Source of the DNA: Pseudomonadota bacterium
GTDB taxonomy: Bacteria > Pseudomonadota > Alphaproteobacteria > Sphingomonadales > Sphingomonadaceae
NCBI GenBank assembly: GCA_023458055.1
Contig: JAEXAW010000070.1
Location: 1 to 22,047, forward strand
Direction of reading: 5' to 3'
DNA length: 22,047 bases
Positions 14,734-22,047 of the stretch are shown here, piece by piece. Every line of letters starts with the position of its first letter. Position 1 is the first letter of the stretch. The notes beneath the pieces were generated by a model. That model saw only the letters and a list, made by a program, of their open reading frames with translations, was not told the DNA's origin and made no database searches. The position numbers and the translations under genes were made by a program.

Positions 14734-16671
14734 ATGATCAATTTCTTCCGCCGCATTTTCCAAACAAAAATCGGTACGTTTATCAGCCTCGCATTTCTTG
14801 CGCTGATTGGTTTTGCATTCGCAGCTTCCGATATCAGCGGAAACCTTGGCGGGGTGACAAGCGGCGGGTCGGCGGCGAAGATCGGGAACAGTACGGTGAG
14901 TGTTGGCGATCTGCGCGCAAATATGATGCGCGCATATCAGATGGCGCGCCAGCAACAGCCTGGCCTTGATCAGGCGACCTTTGTCTCGAGCAGTTTTGAT
15001 TCTGTCCTCAAGGACGTGCTTGATGGCTACACGCTTGAAGAATATGCACGCCAACTCGGCTTCGGTGTATCGAAGCGCCTGATCGATGCGCGGATCGCGG
15101 AAAATAAAGCGTTTCAGGGCATTGACGGTAAATTCAGCGAATTGAAGTTCCAGCAAGCTTTGCAGCAAGGCGGGATCGGAGAAGTTGAGCTGCGCCGGAG
15201 CATCGAGCGCGAATTGCTGATCGAACAGTTGCTGGGCCCCACCACACAGCCAACGCCGCTGCCAACCGGCTTCCTGCGTCCTTATGGGGACTTGCTGCTG
15301 GAAGATCGTTCCGGGCTGGCAACCTTCCTGCCGTCTGATTTTTACGCGCCCGCTGCAGCGCCCACGACAGCGCAGCTCAACGATTATGTTGCGAAAAACC
15401 GCAATCGTTACCTCGTGCCGGAACAACGTGTCGTGCGCTACGCAACTTTTGGCCCGGCGAACGCGGCAGCGGCGGTTGCCGTAACCGACGCCGAGATCGC
15501 CAAGGTTTATGACGAGAACAAGGATAAATTTGCCGCAACCGATGCGCGCCAGTTCAGTCAGGTCATCGTCGGCGACGAAGCACAGGCCAAAGCGCTTGCC
15601 GCCAAGGCTGCCGGAACGTCGCTCAGCGCCGCCGCGACCTCTATTGGCCTCTCCGCAAGCTCGATTACGGCCAAGACGCAGAATGATCTCGCTGCAGCCA
15701 GCAGTGCCGACGTCGCCAAGGCGGGCTTTGCCGCTGCGGAAGGCGCGATTGTTGGTCCGACCAAAATCCCGCTCGGCTGGTCGGTTGTGAAGCTTGAAAA
15801 GATCGAGCACACCCCTGCCCGCACGCTCGAGCAGGCGCGTCCCGAAATCGAAAAGGAACTGACCGAACGCAAGAAGCAGGAAGCCGTTTCCGATTTCTTC
15901 AACAAGTTGCAGGACCTTGCCGATGGCGGTGCTTCGGCAGAAGAAATCGCCAAGCAGAACGGGCTGACCATTGTCACCACGCCCGCCATTTTTGCAAACG
16001 GTCAGGCCCCGGCTAATGCAGCGTTCAAGCCAGATGCGCTGGCCGCAACCATGGTGCAAAATGCGTTTCAGGCGAGCAAGAGCGGCGAAGCGCAGATCGT
16101 GACGATCAAGGAAAATAAGCAATATGCGATTGTGGATGCGGCCCGCATTATTCCGGCTGCGGTCCCTGCGCTTGATACGATCACCGCGAAAGTTACCGAA
16201 GACTGGAAGCGCACCGAGGGTGCGCGCAAGGCCCGCGAACTCGCGCGCAAGATCAGCGACCGCGTGAATAAGGGCGAAAGCCTTGAAGCGGCGATCAAGG
16301 CGGAAGGCGCACGCACCCAACCGGTGCAGCGTATCGGAGGCAAGCGCGCGGAGATTGCGGCGGCGCAGGGGCGCATCCCGCCTGAACTCGCGCTGCTCTT
16401 CTCGATGACGCCGCACACGGCCAAGACACTCGAAATGCCCAATAATATGGGCTGGATGGTGCTGTATCTTGACCAGTCGAAGCGTGGCGATGCGAGCAAG
16501 GATCCGCGCATAATTCCGGCCATTCAGGGCCAGATGACCCAATCGCTTGGCCGGGAATATACCGACCAAATCCTTGCCGCCGCGCGCAAGGCCGTTGGCG
16601 TCAAGCGCAATGAGGATGCGATTGCCGCTCTCAAAGCCAATCTCGCCGGTACCGACCAGCAGCCGCAATGA
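14734..16671 (+). CDS. ppiD: Periplasmic folding factor, PpiD/SurA-type peptidyl-prolyl isomerase family
   Basis: A 645-residue protein anchored in the inner membrane by one N-terminal helix (about residues 12-33, IGTFISLAFLALIGFAFAAS) with the rest in the periplasm. The SurA_N-like helical chaperone region follows (MINFFRR start, then DVLDGYTLEEYARQLG and a chain of helices to about 240), with a degenerate parvulin-like domain at about 265-360 (ARQFSQVIV ... GPTKIPLGWSVVKLEKIEHT). As in PpiD the parvulin domain may lack isomerase activity, so the role is more likely as a chaperone for proteins leaving the Sec channel. No Shine-Dalgarno sequence is seen before 14734, but the N-terminus is well formed. 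Its stop overlaps the trpE start as ATGA, so both are probably on one message, a pairing I associate with sphingomonads. Confidence 0.93.
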   Translation: MINFFRRIFQTKIGTFISLAFLALIGFAFAASDISGNLGGVTSGGSAAKIGNSTVSVGDLRANMMRAYQMARQQQPGLDQATFVSSSFDSVLKDVLDGYTLEEYARQLGFGVSKRLIDARIAENKAFQGIDGKFSELKFQQALQQGGIGEVELRRSIERELLIEQLLGPTTQPTPLPTGFLRPYGDLLLEDRSGLATFLPSDFYAPAAAPTTAQLNDYVAKNRNRYLVPEQRVVRYATFGPANAAAAVAVTDAEIAKVYDENKDKFAATDARQFSQVIVGDEAQAKALAAKAAGTSLSAAATSIGLSASSITAKTQNDLAAASSADVAKAGFAAAEGAIVGPTKIPLGWSVVKLEKIEHTPARTLEQARPEIEKELTERKKQEAVSDFFNKLQDLADGGASAEEIAKQNGLTIVTTPAIFANGQAPANAAFKPDALAATMVQNAFQASKSGEAQIVTIKENKQYAIVDAARIIPAAVPALDTITAKVTEDWKRTEGARKARELARKISDRVNKGESLEAAIKAEGARTQPVQRIGGKRAEIAAAQGRIPPELALLFSMTPHTAKTLEMPNNMGWMVLYLDQSKRGDASKDPRIIPAIQGQMTQSLGREYTDQILAAARKAVGVKRNEDAIAALKANLAGTDQQPQ

Positions 16672-18182
16672 TCAATGGGCTTGAGGCTGCCCGCCTTGCG
16701 CTGACGGCCGGTAAGCCCGCGCTCATCTGGCAAAAGCAGATTGCCGACACCGATACGCCGGTTTCGGCAGCGCTCAAGCTGATCGAGCCGGGACGCGGCG
16801 ACTGGCTGCTCGAATCGGTTGAAGGCGGCGAGGTGCGCGGGCGGTACAGCTTGCTCGGGCTCGCTCCCGATCTCGTGTTCCGCGCGCAGGGTAATGCGGC
16901 TGAGATCAACCGCAACTGGGCGAGCAACCGGGCGGATTTTGTCGCAGTTGATGGCGGGGCGCTCGATGCGCTGCGTGGGCTTGTCGCGGCCTGCCGGATG
17001 GATGTGCCGGAGGAACTCCCCCGCGCCCTTGCCTGTCTGGTTGGCTATTTCTCCTACGAAACAATTGGCCTTATCGAAAAGCTGCCGCGTCCGGCCGATA
17101 ATCCGCTCGCGCTGCCGGATATGTTGTTCGTGCGCCCGACGGTCATTCTCGTGTTCGACCGGCTGGCGGACGCGCTGTTCCTCGTCGCGCCGGTGTGGCC
17201 CGATGCCGCGCGCGATCCAGAAAGCGTGCTCGCCGAGGCTGAAGAGCGTATTGATGTAACAGCAGCGCGGCTGGCGGGTGGCCTCCGGGCGCAGGCTGCC
17301 TCCACCGAGGCCGCTGATCCGGACACGCTGGCGCTTTCACCGATCCTCGCGGATGGCCGTTATGGCGAAATGGTCGCGGCCGCTAAGGATTATATTGTCG
17401 CGGGCGATATCTTCCAGGTGGTCCTGGCGCAGCGTTTCACCTGCCCCTTCCCGCTTCCGCCCCTCGCGCTTTACCGTAGCTTACGGCGGGTAAATCCCTC
17501 GCCTTTCCTTTATTATCTCGATCTTCCCGGCTTTGCGCTGATCGGCTCCAGCCCTGAAATCCTCGTCCGCGCGCGCGATGGCGAGGTGACGATCCGCCCC
17601 ATCGCGGGGACCCGTCCGCGCGGCAAGACAGCGGAAGAAGACACCGCCAACCATGCCAGCCTGCTCGCCGATCCCAAGGAGCGCGCCGAGCATCTGATGC
17701 TGCTCGACCTAGGCCGCAACGATGTGGGGCGCGTGGCGACGGCGGGTAGCGTGACGGTGACCGATAGTTTCATGGTCGAACGCTACAGCCATGTCATGCA
17801 CATCGTCTCCAATGTGACCGGCAAGCTTGCGCCCGGGAAGGATGCCATCGACGCTCTGTTTGCAGGCTTCCCTGCAGGCACCGTTTCGGGCGCGCCGAAG
17901 GTTCGGGCCTGCGAGATTATCGCCGAGCTCGAAAGCGAAACGCGCGGAGCCTATGCGGGCGGGGTCGGCTATTTCTCGCCCGATGGCAATATGGATAGCT
18001 GCATCGTCTTGCGCACGGCGGTCGTCAAAGATGGCGTCATGCATGTCCAAGCCGGAGCGGGCATTGTTGCCGACAGTGATCCCGCCTATGAACAGCGCGA
18101 ATGCGAGGCCAAGGCGGGCGCCTTGCTGGCGGCGGCGCGTGATGCGGTGACGCAGGCACGCTCCAGCGGCTACGGACAATGA
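16668..18182 (+). CDS. trpE: Anthranilate synthase component I
   Basis: Makes anthranilate from chorismate with ammonia supplied by TrpG, the first committed step of tryptophan synthesis. It has 504 residues. LLES at 47-50 followed by RGRYS is the usual tryptophan feedback-binding motif, so the enzyme is probably inhibited by tryptophan. The chorismate-binding domain shows PIAGTRPRGKTAEED, LDLGRNDVGRVA, FPAGTVSGAPKVRA, GAYAGGVGYFSPDGNMD and HVQAGAGIVADSDP. The ATG overlaps the ppiD stop by four bases (ATGA), and no leader peptide or attenuator lies directly upstream. The stop likewise overlaps a possible ATG of the next gene (18179). Not fused to TrpG, unlike TrpEG of rhizobia. Confidence 0.98.
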   Translation: MINGLEAARLALTAGKPALIWQKQIADTDTPVSAALKLIEPGRGDWLLESVEGGEVRGRYSLLGLAPDLVFRAQGNAAEINRNWASNRADFVAVDGGALDALRGLVAACRMDVPEELPRALACLVGYFSYETIGLIEKLPRPADNPLALPDMLFVRPTVILVFDRLADALFLVAPVWPDAARDPESVLAEAEERIDVTAARLAGGLRAQAASTEAADPDTLALSPILADGRYGEMVAAAKDYIVAGDIFQVVLAQRFTCPFPLPPLALYRSLRRVNPSPFLYYLDLPGFALIGSSPEILVRARDGEVTIRPIAGTRPRGKTAEEDTANHASLLADPKERAEHLMLLDLGRNDVGRVATAGSVTVTDSFMVERYSHVMHIVSNVTGKLAPGKDAIDALFAGFPAGTVSGAPKVRACEIIAELESETRGAYAGGVGYFSPDGNMDSCIVLRTAVVKDGVMHVQAGAGIVADSDPAYEQRECEAKAGALLAAARDAVTQARSSGYGQ

Positions 18183-18193
18183 GGGAGACGATC

Positions 18194-19261
18194 ATGCAGA
18201 AATGGGCTTTTACCCTGGTCGCGGCAGCCTTGCTTGCCTCTCCCGCGGCGGCGAAAGACTGGCCAACCGCCGAGCATGATGCGAGTTTCAAAGATTTCCA
18301 GTTCAGCAGCGGCGAAAAACTGCCCGAACTCAAAATCCATTATACCACGCTCGGCACTCCGCACCGCAATGCCAAGGGCGAGATCGACAATGCGATCATG
18401 GTGCTGCACGGCACCGGCGGCAGCGGCAAGCAGTTCCTCCAACCGCAATTCGCGGACGAACTCTACGGGCCGGGTCAACCGTTCGACATCAGCAAATGGT
18501 ATGTGATCCTGCCTGACAATATCGGTCATGGCCAATCGTCGAAGCCGAGCGATGGCTTGCGGATGAATTTTCCTGCTTATGATTATGCCGACATGGTCCG
18601 CGCGCAGAACAAGCTCGTCACCGAAACGCTGGGGATCAAGAAGCTGCAGCTCATTCTGGGCACCTCGATGGGCTGTATGCACAGCTTCATGTGGGGCGAA
18701 ACCTATCAGCATAATGTTGCCCGCCTCGCGCCCTTTGCCTGTAATCCGGTGGAGATTGCGGGCTTGAACCGCATGTGGCGCAAAATGTCGGTCGATGCGA
18801 TCAAGGCCGATCCGGTGTGGAATGGTGGCAATTATACCGAACAACCGCTCGCGGGCATCCGCACTGCTGCCGCACTCAGCACGGTCGCGGGGGCCAACCC
18901 GCTGGCGATGCAGACGCAATATCCGACGCGGGTGGCAGCTGAAGAGGCGCTCGCCAAGGCGATGCCGGCGCGGCTCAAAGATGATGCCAATGATCGCATC
19001 TATCAGCTTGAATCATCCCGTAATTATAATCCCGAACCCAAGCTGTCCGGCATCACGATCCCGGTTCTGTGGATCAACAGCGAGGATGATTTCATCAACC
19101 CGCCCTATCTCGGCATTGCCGAAAAACAGGTGAAGCGGATGCCCAAGGCGCGCTTCATCCTCATTCGCGCGACCCCTGAAACCAAGGGGCACAGCACCCA
19201 TACATGGGCCAAATTCTGGAAAAGCGATCTGGCGAAATTGATGGAGACCAAGTCTCCGTGA
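18194..19261 (+). CDS. Exported alpha/beta hydrolase, homoserine O-acetyltransferase-like
   Basis: A 355-residue protein with a clear signal peptide (MQKWAFTLVAAALLASPAAA, cut before KDW), so probably periplasmic. The rest is an alpha/beta hydrolase most like the MetX family: HYTTLGTPH and VLHGTGGSGKQF near the start, nucleophile S158 in GTSMGCM, an acid at D298 or D299 (INSEDDFINPP) and histidine H333 or H336 (GHSTHTW). True MetX is cytoplasmic, so the export signal argues against methionine synthesis; substrate unknown. AGGGAG six bases before 18194 supports this start over the ATG at 18179, which overlaps the trpE stop. Its own stop overlaps the trpG start as GTGA. An exported hydrolase translated between the two anthranilate synthase subunits is odd and may simply use the operon, or act on a related metabolite. 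Confidence 0.9.
   Translation: MQKWAFTLVAAALLASPAAAKDWPTAEHDASFKDFQFSSGEKLPELKIHYTTLGTPHRNAKGEIDNAIMVLHGTGGSGKQFLQPQFADELYGPGQPFDISKWYVILPDNIGHGQSSKPSDGLRMNFPAYDYADMVRAQNKLVTETLGIKKLQLILGTSMGCMHSFMWGETYQHNVARLAPFACNPVEIAGLNRMWRKMSVDAIKADPVWNGGNYTEQPLAGIRTAAALSTVAGANPLAMQTQYPTRVAAEEALAKAMPARLKDDANDRIYQLESSRNYNPEPKLSGITIPVLWINSEDDFINPPYLGIAEKQVKRMPKARFILIRATPETKGHSTHTWAKFWKSDLAKLMETKSP
19243..19257 (+). promoter_or_regulatory. Hairpin hiding the trpG ribosome binding site
   Basis: GGAGAC-CAA-GTCTCC forms a perfect six-base stem with a three-base loop and ends at the base before the trpG GTG start. GGAG, the only Shine-Dalgarno sequence available, lies in the left arm. Ribosomes finishing the upstream hydrolase gene (stop 19259-19261) would open it, so this looks like a translational coupling device. 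Confidence 0.55.
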
Positions 19262-19842
19262 TCCTGGTTATCGACAATTATGACAGCTTTACCTGGAACC
19301 TCGTCCATTATCTGATGGAATTGGGCGCGGAGGTCGAGGTGGTGCGCAATGACGCGATGTCGGCGGGTCAAGCCCTGTCCTCGGGGGCAAGCGCGTTTCT
19401 GCTCTCGCCGGGGCCGTGCACCCCCAATGAAGCAGGCATCAGCCTTGATCTGGTCGCGGCTTGTGCTGATGCCGGGAAACCGCTGCTCGGCGTATGTCTC
19501 GGGCATCAGGCCATCGGCCAGCATTTCGGCGGCAACGTCGTGCGCGGCGGGCTGATGCACGGTAAAACCTCGCCGGTAGCCCATGACGGCACCGGGCTGT
19601 TTCAAGGCATCCCCTCGCCCTTCACCGCGACGCGCTATCATTCGCTGATCGTCGAGGATATTCCGGCGGACCTCATCGTCAACGCCACCGCCGGGGATGG
19701 ATCGGTGATGGGCTTCCGCCATGCGAGCCTCCCCATCCACAGCGTCCAGTTCCACCCCGAAAGCATCGCCACCGAATATGGCCATGACATGCTCGCAAAC
19801 TTCATGCGAATTGCGGGTCTGGCGGTGAAGGAGCGGGTGTGA
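19258..19842 (+). CDS. trpG: Anthranilate synthase component II, glutamine amidotransferase
   Basis: Supplies ammonia from glutamine to TrpE; 194 residues. The class I amidotransferase triad is C80 (GVCLGHQAIG), H166 and E168 (FHPES). The N-terminus ILVIDNYDSFTWNLVHYL and SPGPCTPNEAG are diagnostic for TrpG/PabA; whether it also serves PabB cannot be told from sequence. The GTG start at 19258 is chosen because the family begins exactly at ILVIDNYDSFT; the frame is open upstream to 19204 but that part is the hydrolase gene in another frame. It overlaps the hydrolase stop by four bases (GTGA), and its ribosome binding site lies in a hairpin. trpD follows after a 117-base gap filled by a repeat. 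Confidence 0.97.
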   Translation: MILVIDNYDSFTWNLVHYLMELGAEVEVVRNDAMSAGQALSSGASAFLLSPGPCTPNEAGISLDLVAACADAGKPLLGVCLGHQAIGQHFGGNVVRGGLMHGKTSPVAHDGTGLFQGIPSPFTATRYHSLIVEDIPADLIVNATAGDGSVMGFRHASLPIHSVQFHPESIATEYGHDMLANFMRIAGLAVKERV

Positions 19843-19856
19843 TGTCCTTTTACCCT

Positions 19857-19944
19857 CGTCATGCTGAACTTGTTTCAGCATCCATAGACCCGGAGCGGTC
19901 GATGGCGCAGGGCATATGGACCCTGAAACAAGTTCAGGGTGACG
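19857..19944. repeat. Paired-hairpin REP-like element, copy 2, inside the trp operon
   Basis: Arms of 30 bases at 19857-19886 and 19915-19944 are inverted relative to each other with a 28-base spacer. Each arm is a hairpin: ATGCTGAA/TTCAGCAT and ACCCTGAA/TTCAGGGT. The two arms differ at two positions on each side of their stems (TG/CA against CC/GG) so that both hairpins still pair. It is the same element as at 1670-1758. It fills nearly all of the trpG-trpD gap; the trpD ATG follows 15 bases later with its own GGGAG. Confidence 0.88.
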
Positions 19945-19959
19945 AATTTGGGAGCTATT

Positions 19960-20949
19960 ATGCCTAAACTCCCCCACACCGCCGCGCCTCTCACCCGCGA
20001 TGAAGCGCACGCAGCGTTCGCAAATCTGCTCGATGGCCGTATCGACAGCGAGGAAGATGTCGCAAATTTCCTCATCGGCCTCACCGAACGGGGCGAGACG
20101 GCGGAGGAAATTGCTGCCGCAGCCCAAGCGATGCGCGACCGGCTGATCCCGATTGCAGCGCCCGCCAACGCGATTGATGTGTGCGGCACCGGCGGCGACG
20201 GGCATCACACGCTGAACGTCTCCACCGCAGTGTCGCTGGTGGTCGCGGCCTGCGGGGTGCCGGTGGCGAAGCATGGCAATCGCGCTGCCTCGTCCAAAGC
20301 GGGCGCGGCGGACACGCTCGAAGCGCTGGGCCTCAATCTTGACCGTGCTGCTGCCAATGCCGAAGCGACGCTCGGCGACCTTGGCATCTGCTTCCTGTTC
20401 GCGGCCAACCATCATCCCGCGATGAAATGGGTGCAGCCGATCCGCCAGAAGCTTGGACGCCGCACGATTTTCAACCTGATGGGGCCGCTCGCCAATCCGG
20501 CAGGCGTCAAGCGCCAGTTGCTTGGCATCGCGCGGCCCGATTATATTCCGATTTATGCGGGCGCGCTGCACCAGCTCGGCACCGATAAAAGCTTCGTCAT
20601 CTCGGGCGACGAGGGCTTGGACGAACTTTCGCTCGCCGGCGGTAATGACATTGCCGAGGTCACACGCGATGGCATCGCCATGCGCCGGGCGAGCGCAGCG
20701 GATGCGGGGCTTACGCCCGCGCCCGTCGAGGCGATTCGGGGCGGCAGTCCGCAGGAAAATGCTGCCGCGCTGAAGCGCCTCCTTGAAGGGGAACATGGCG
20801 CCTATCGCGACGCAGTGCTGTTCAACGCCGCCGCCGCGCTGATGATCGCCGATGAGGTGCAGAGTTTCGCCGACGGCGTCGAAGAAGCCGCCGAAGCTAT
20901 CGACAAGGGCCTCGCCAACGCCCTCCTCAATTGCTGGATCAATTTTTGA
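19960..20949 (+). CDS. trpD: Anthranilate phosphoribosyltransferase
   Basis: Joins anthranilate to phosphoribosyl pyrophosphate, the second step of the tryptophan branch; 329 residues, a normal length. The PRPP and magnesium-binding glycine loop GTGGDG is at 76-81, followed by NVSTAVSLVVAA and KHGNRAASSKAGAADTLEALG, all diagnostic, then HHPAMKWVQPIRQKLGRRTIFNLMGPLANPA. The ATG at 19960 has GGGAG five bases upstream; a GTG at 19939 would begin inside the repeat element and is rejected. Not fused to TrpG, unlike in E. coli. trpC begins 15 bases after its stop. Confidence 0.98.
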   Translation: MPKLPHTAAPLTRDEAHAAFANLLDGRIDSEEDVANFLIGLTERGETAEEIAAAAQAMRDRLIPIAAPANAIDVCGTGGDGHHTLNVSTAVSLVVAACGVPVAKHGNRAASSKAGAADTLEALGLNLDRAAANAEATLGDLGICFLFAANHHPAMKWVQPIRQKLGRRTIFNLMGPLANPAGVKRQLLGIARPDYIPIYAGALHQLGTDKSFVISGDEGLDELSLAGGNDIAEVTRDGIAMRRASAADAGLTPAPVEAIRGGSPQENAAALKRLLEGEHGAYRDAVLFNAAAALMIADEVQSFADGVEEAAEAIDKGLANALLNCWINF

Positions 20950-20964
20950 GGTGAACAGCGGACA

Positions 20965-21762
20965 ATGACCGACAAACTGGCTGAAATTTGCGCGACCAAG
21001 CGCGACGAAGTGGCGGCCCGCAAGGCCGCTGTCTCCATCGCCGAGTTGCAGCAACGCGCTGCGGCACAGACCCCGCCGCGCGGCTTTGAAGCAGCGCTCC
21101 GGCACAAGGTCGCGGATGGCAAGTTCGCCCTCATCGCCGAAATCAAGAAAGCCTCGCCTTCAAAGGGCCTGATCCGCTCCGATTTCGATCCGCCAGCCCA
21201 TGCGCGCGCCTATCAGCAAGGTGGCGCGGCCTGTCTTTCGGTGCTGACCGACGCGCCTTATTTTCAGGGCCATGAGGATTATCTCGTCGCCGCGCGCGCC
21301 GCATGCGACCTCCCCGTCTTGCGCAAGGATTTCATGGTTGATCCCTGGCAGGTGCTCGAAGCCCGCAGTATCGGGGCGGATGCAATCCTCATCATCGTTG
21401 CCGCGCTTGATGATGCGCTGATGCGCGAGATTGAAGACGCAGCGATGGGTCTCGGGATGAGTGTGCTCGTCGAAACCCATGACGAAGCCGAGATGGAGCG
21501 CGCGCTGACGCAGCTGCGCTCGCGGCTCATCGGGGTCAACAACCGCAATCTTAAAACGTTCGAGACCGACCTTGCGACCACCGAACGGCTCGCGGCGATG
21601 GTTCCGGATGATGTCCTCCTCGTCGGGGAAAGCGGCATTGCGAGCCACGCCGACGCGCAACGACTCGCGCGTCATGACGTCAATTGCTTCCTTGTGGGCG
21701 AAAGTTTGATGCGCGAGGCCGATGTCGCGGCGGCGACACGGGCTTTACTCACCGGCAACTAG
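20965..21762 (+). CDS. trpC: Indole-3-glycerol-phosphate synthase
   Basis: Closes the indole ring, turning carboxyphenylamino-deoxyribulose phosphate into indole-3-glycerol phosphate; 265 residues, a TIM barrel without the fused TrpF domain seen in E. coli. The active-site region IAEIKKASPSKG is at about 58-69, with LTDAPYFQG, LRKDFMVDPWQV, GVNNRNLKTFETD and LLVGESGI as further family motifs. GAGGTG lies 11 bases upstream, a little far. It is the last trp gene in the window; trpF, trpB and trpA are not here, as is usual in alphaproteobacteria, where they form a second cluster. The following gene differs from the moaC often found after trpC in related genomes. Confidence 0.98.
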   Translation: MTDKLAEICATKRDEVAARKAAVSIAELQQRAAAQTPPRGFEAALRHKVADGKFALIAEIKKASPSKGLIRSDFDPPAHARAYQQGGAACLSVLTDAPYFQGHEDYLVAARAACDLPVLRKDFMVDPWQVLEARSIGADAILIIVAALDDALMREIEDAAMGLGMSVLVETHDEAEMERALTQLRSRLIGVNNRNLKTFETDLATTERLAAMVPDDVLLVGESGIASHADAQRLARHDVNCFLVGESLMREADVAAATRALLTGN

Positions 21763-21909
21763 CCTCGGCTCGTCGCAACCGGCGTAATTCCATCGTTTCA
21801 GCGCCACGCATCGTCGGCAGCGCCCGTTTCGTTCATCTGCCAGCAAGGCTTGGAACGCATTTGTAAAACGGAGCGCAGGGGCTTTCCCTTTCAGGTTCAG
21901 GAGACGATG

Positions 21910-22047
21910 ATGAAACAACGCTTGATGTGGATTTTGCCCGCAATGCTGGCAACAAGCGGCATGGCGAGCGTCGCGCTCGCGCAAGACGTTCCCCCGCCCC
22001 CGCCGGTTGATGCTGCCGCCGTACCGCCGCCCCCCGAAGCGCCGACC
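21910..22047 (+). CDS. Start of an exported proline-rich protein, cut by window edge
   Basis: An open frame of 46 codons that continues past the right edge. MKQRLMWILPAMLATSGMAS begins a typical signal peptide with a cut likely after ALA (residues 22-24), followed by QDVPPPPPVDAAAVPPPPEAPT, a proline/alanine-rich stretch such as occurs at the start of surface, cell-envelope or OmpA-like proteins. AGGAG lies six bases before ATG 21910; a second ATG at 21907 is too close to it. The 147 bases between trpC and this gene show no clear terminator or promoter. The function cannot be judged from the visible part. Confidence 0.75.
   Translation, partial: MKQRLMWILPAMLATSGMASVALAQDVPPPPPVDAAAVPPPPEAPT

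Noticed and set aside
14590..16668. 692-codon open frame on the minus strand opposite ppiD
   Set aside because: Arginine-rich antisense product without a recognisable fold; the plus-strand ppiD has a membrane helix, family motifs and an ATGA overlap with trpE.
19105..21105. 666-codon open frame on the minus strand opposite trpG-trpD
   Set aside because: Antisense of well-supported trp genes. It includes the translated repeat element (RHPELVSG ... WMLKQVQHDE), a known source of spurious protein annotations.
21850..21880. GGAAC before the last gene as an EcfG promoter
   Set aside because: No CGTT-like -10 at 16-17 bases.
1..22047. tRNA, rRNA, CRISPR, insertion sequence or prophage
   Set aside because: No cloverleaf or conserved tRNA arms, no regular direct repeats, and no transposase, integrase or phage genes on either strand.

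Overview
The window is chromosomal DNA from an alphaproteobacterium, most likely a sphingomonad (Sphingomonadales, e.g. the Sphingopyxis/Sphingorhabdus area). The clues are a high GC content with strong GC3 bias, a tpiA-secG-pyrG block, a ppiD-trpE-trpG-trpD-trpC run, one lolC/lolD pair near dnaE, and paired-hairpin REP-like repeats of a type I associate with sphingomonad genomes. The assignment rests on recognition of gene order and protein style, not on a database search. There is no CRISPR array, no transposase and no recognisable tRNA or rRNA.

Layout. (1) 1-546: a relatively AT-rich edge with a small two-helix membrane protein on the minus strand and a palindrome in front of the next gene. 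(2) 547-4286: a PA0069-type radical SAM protein; a 260-base intergenic region filled by two palindromic repeats; a medium/long-chain acyl-CoA ligase on the minus strand; and, divergent from it, a YfcG-like glutathione transferase. (3) 4290-11126: dnaE on the minus strand, a plus-strand RHH antitoxin/PIN toxin pair with a perfect operator palindrome, then gpx, lolD and lolC on the minus strand. The toxin pair and gpx separate lolCD from dnaE, genes that are usually close neighbours in alphaproteobacteria. (4) 11127-11511: a gene-free stretch that looks like an undescribed plus-strand small RNA unit, with an inverted repeat, a -10-like element, three local hairpins and a strong terminator. (5) 11512-14531: pyrG, secG and tpiA on the minus strand. 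(6) 14734-21762: ppiD, trpE, an exported MetX-like alpha/beta hydrolase, trpG, a REP-like element, trpD and trpC on the plus strand. (7) 21910-end: the start of an exported proline-rich protein.

The genes of region 6 are tied together by overlapping stop/start codons. A hairpin hides the trpG ribosome binding site, so trpG translation probably depends on translation of the hydrolase. Periplasmic folding (PpiD), an exported hydrolase and the anthranilate-to-indoleglycerol-phosphate steps of tryptophan synthesis therefore appear to share one transcript.

Most of the window is ordinary core genome. The parts most worth a second look are the putative small RNA at 11335-11492, the hydrolase wired into the trp operon, the trpG hairpin, the REP element inside the trp operon, and the toxin-antitoxin operator.
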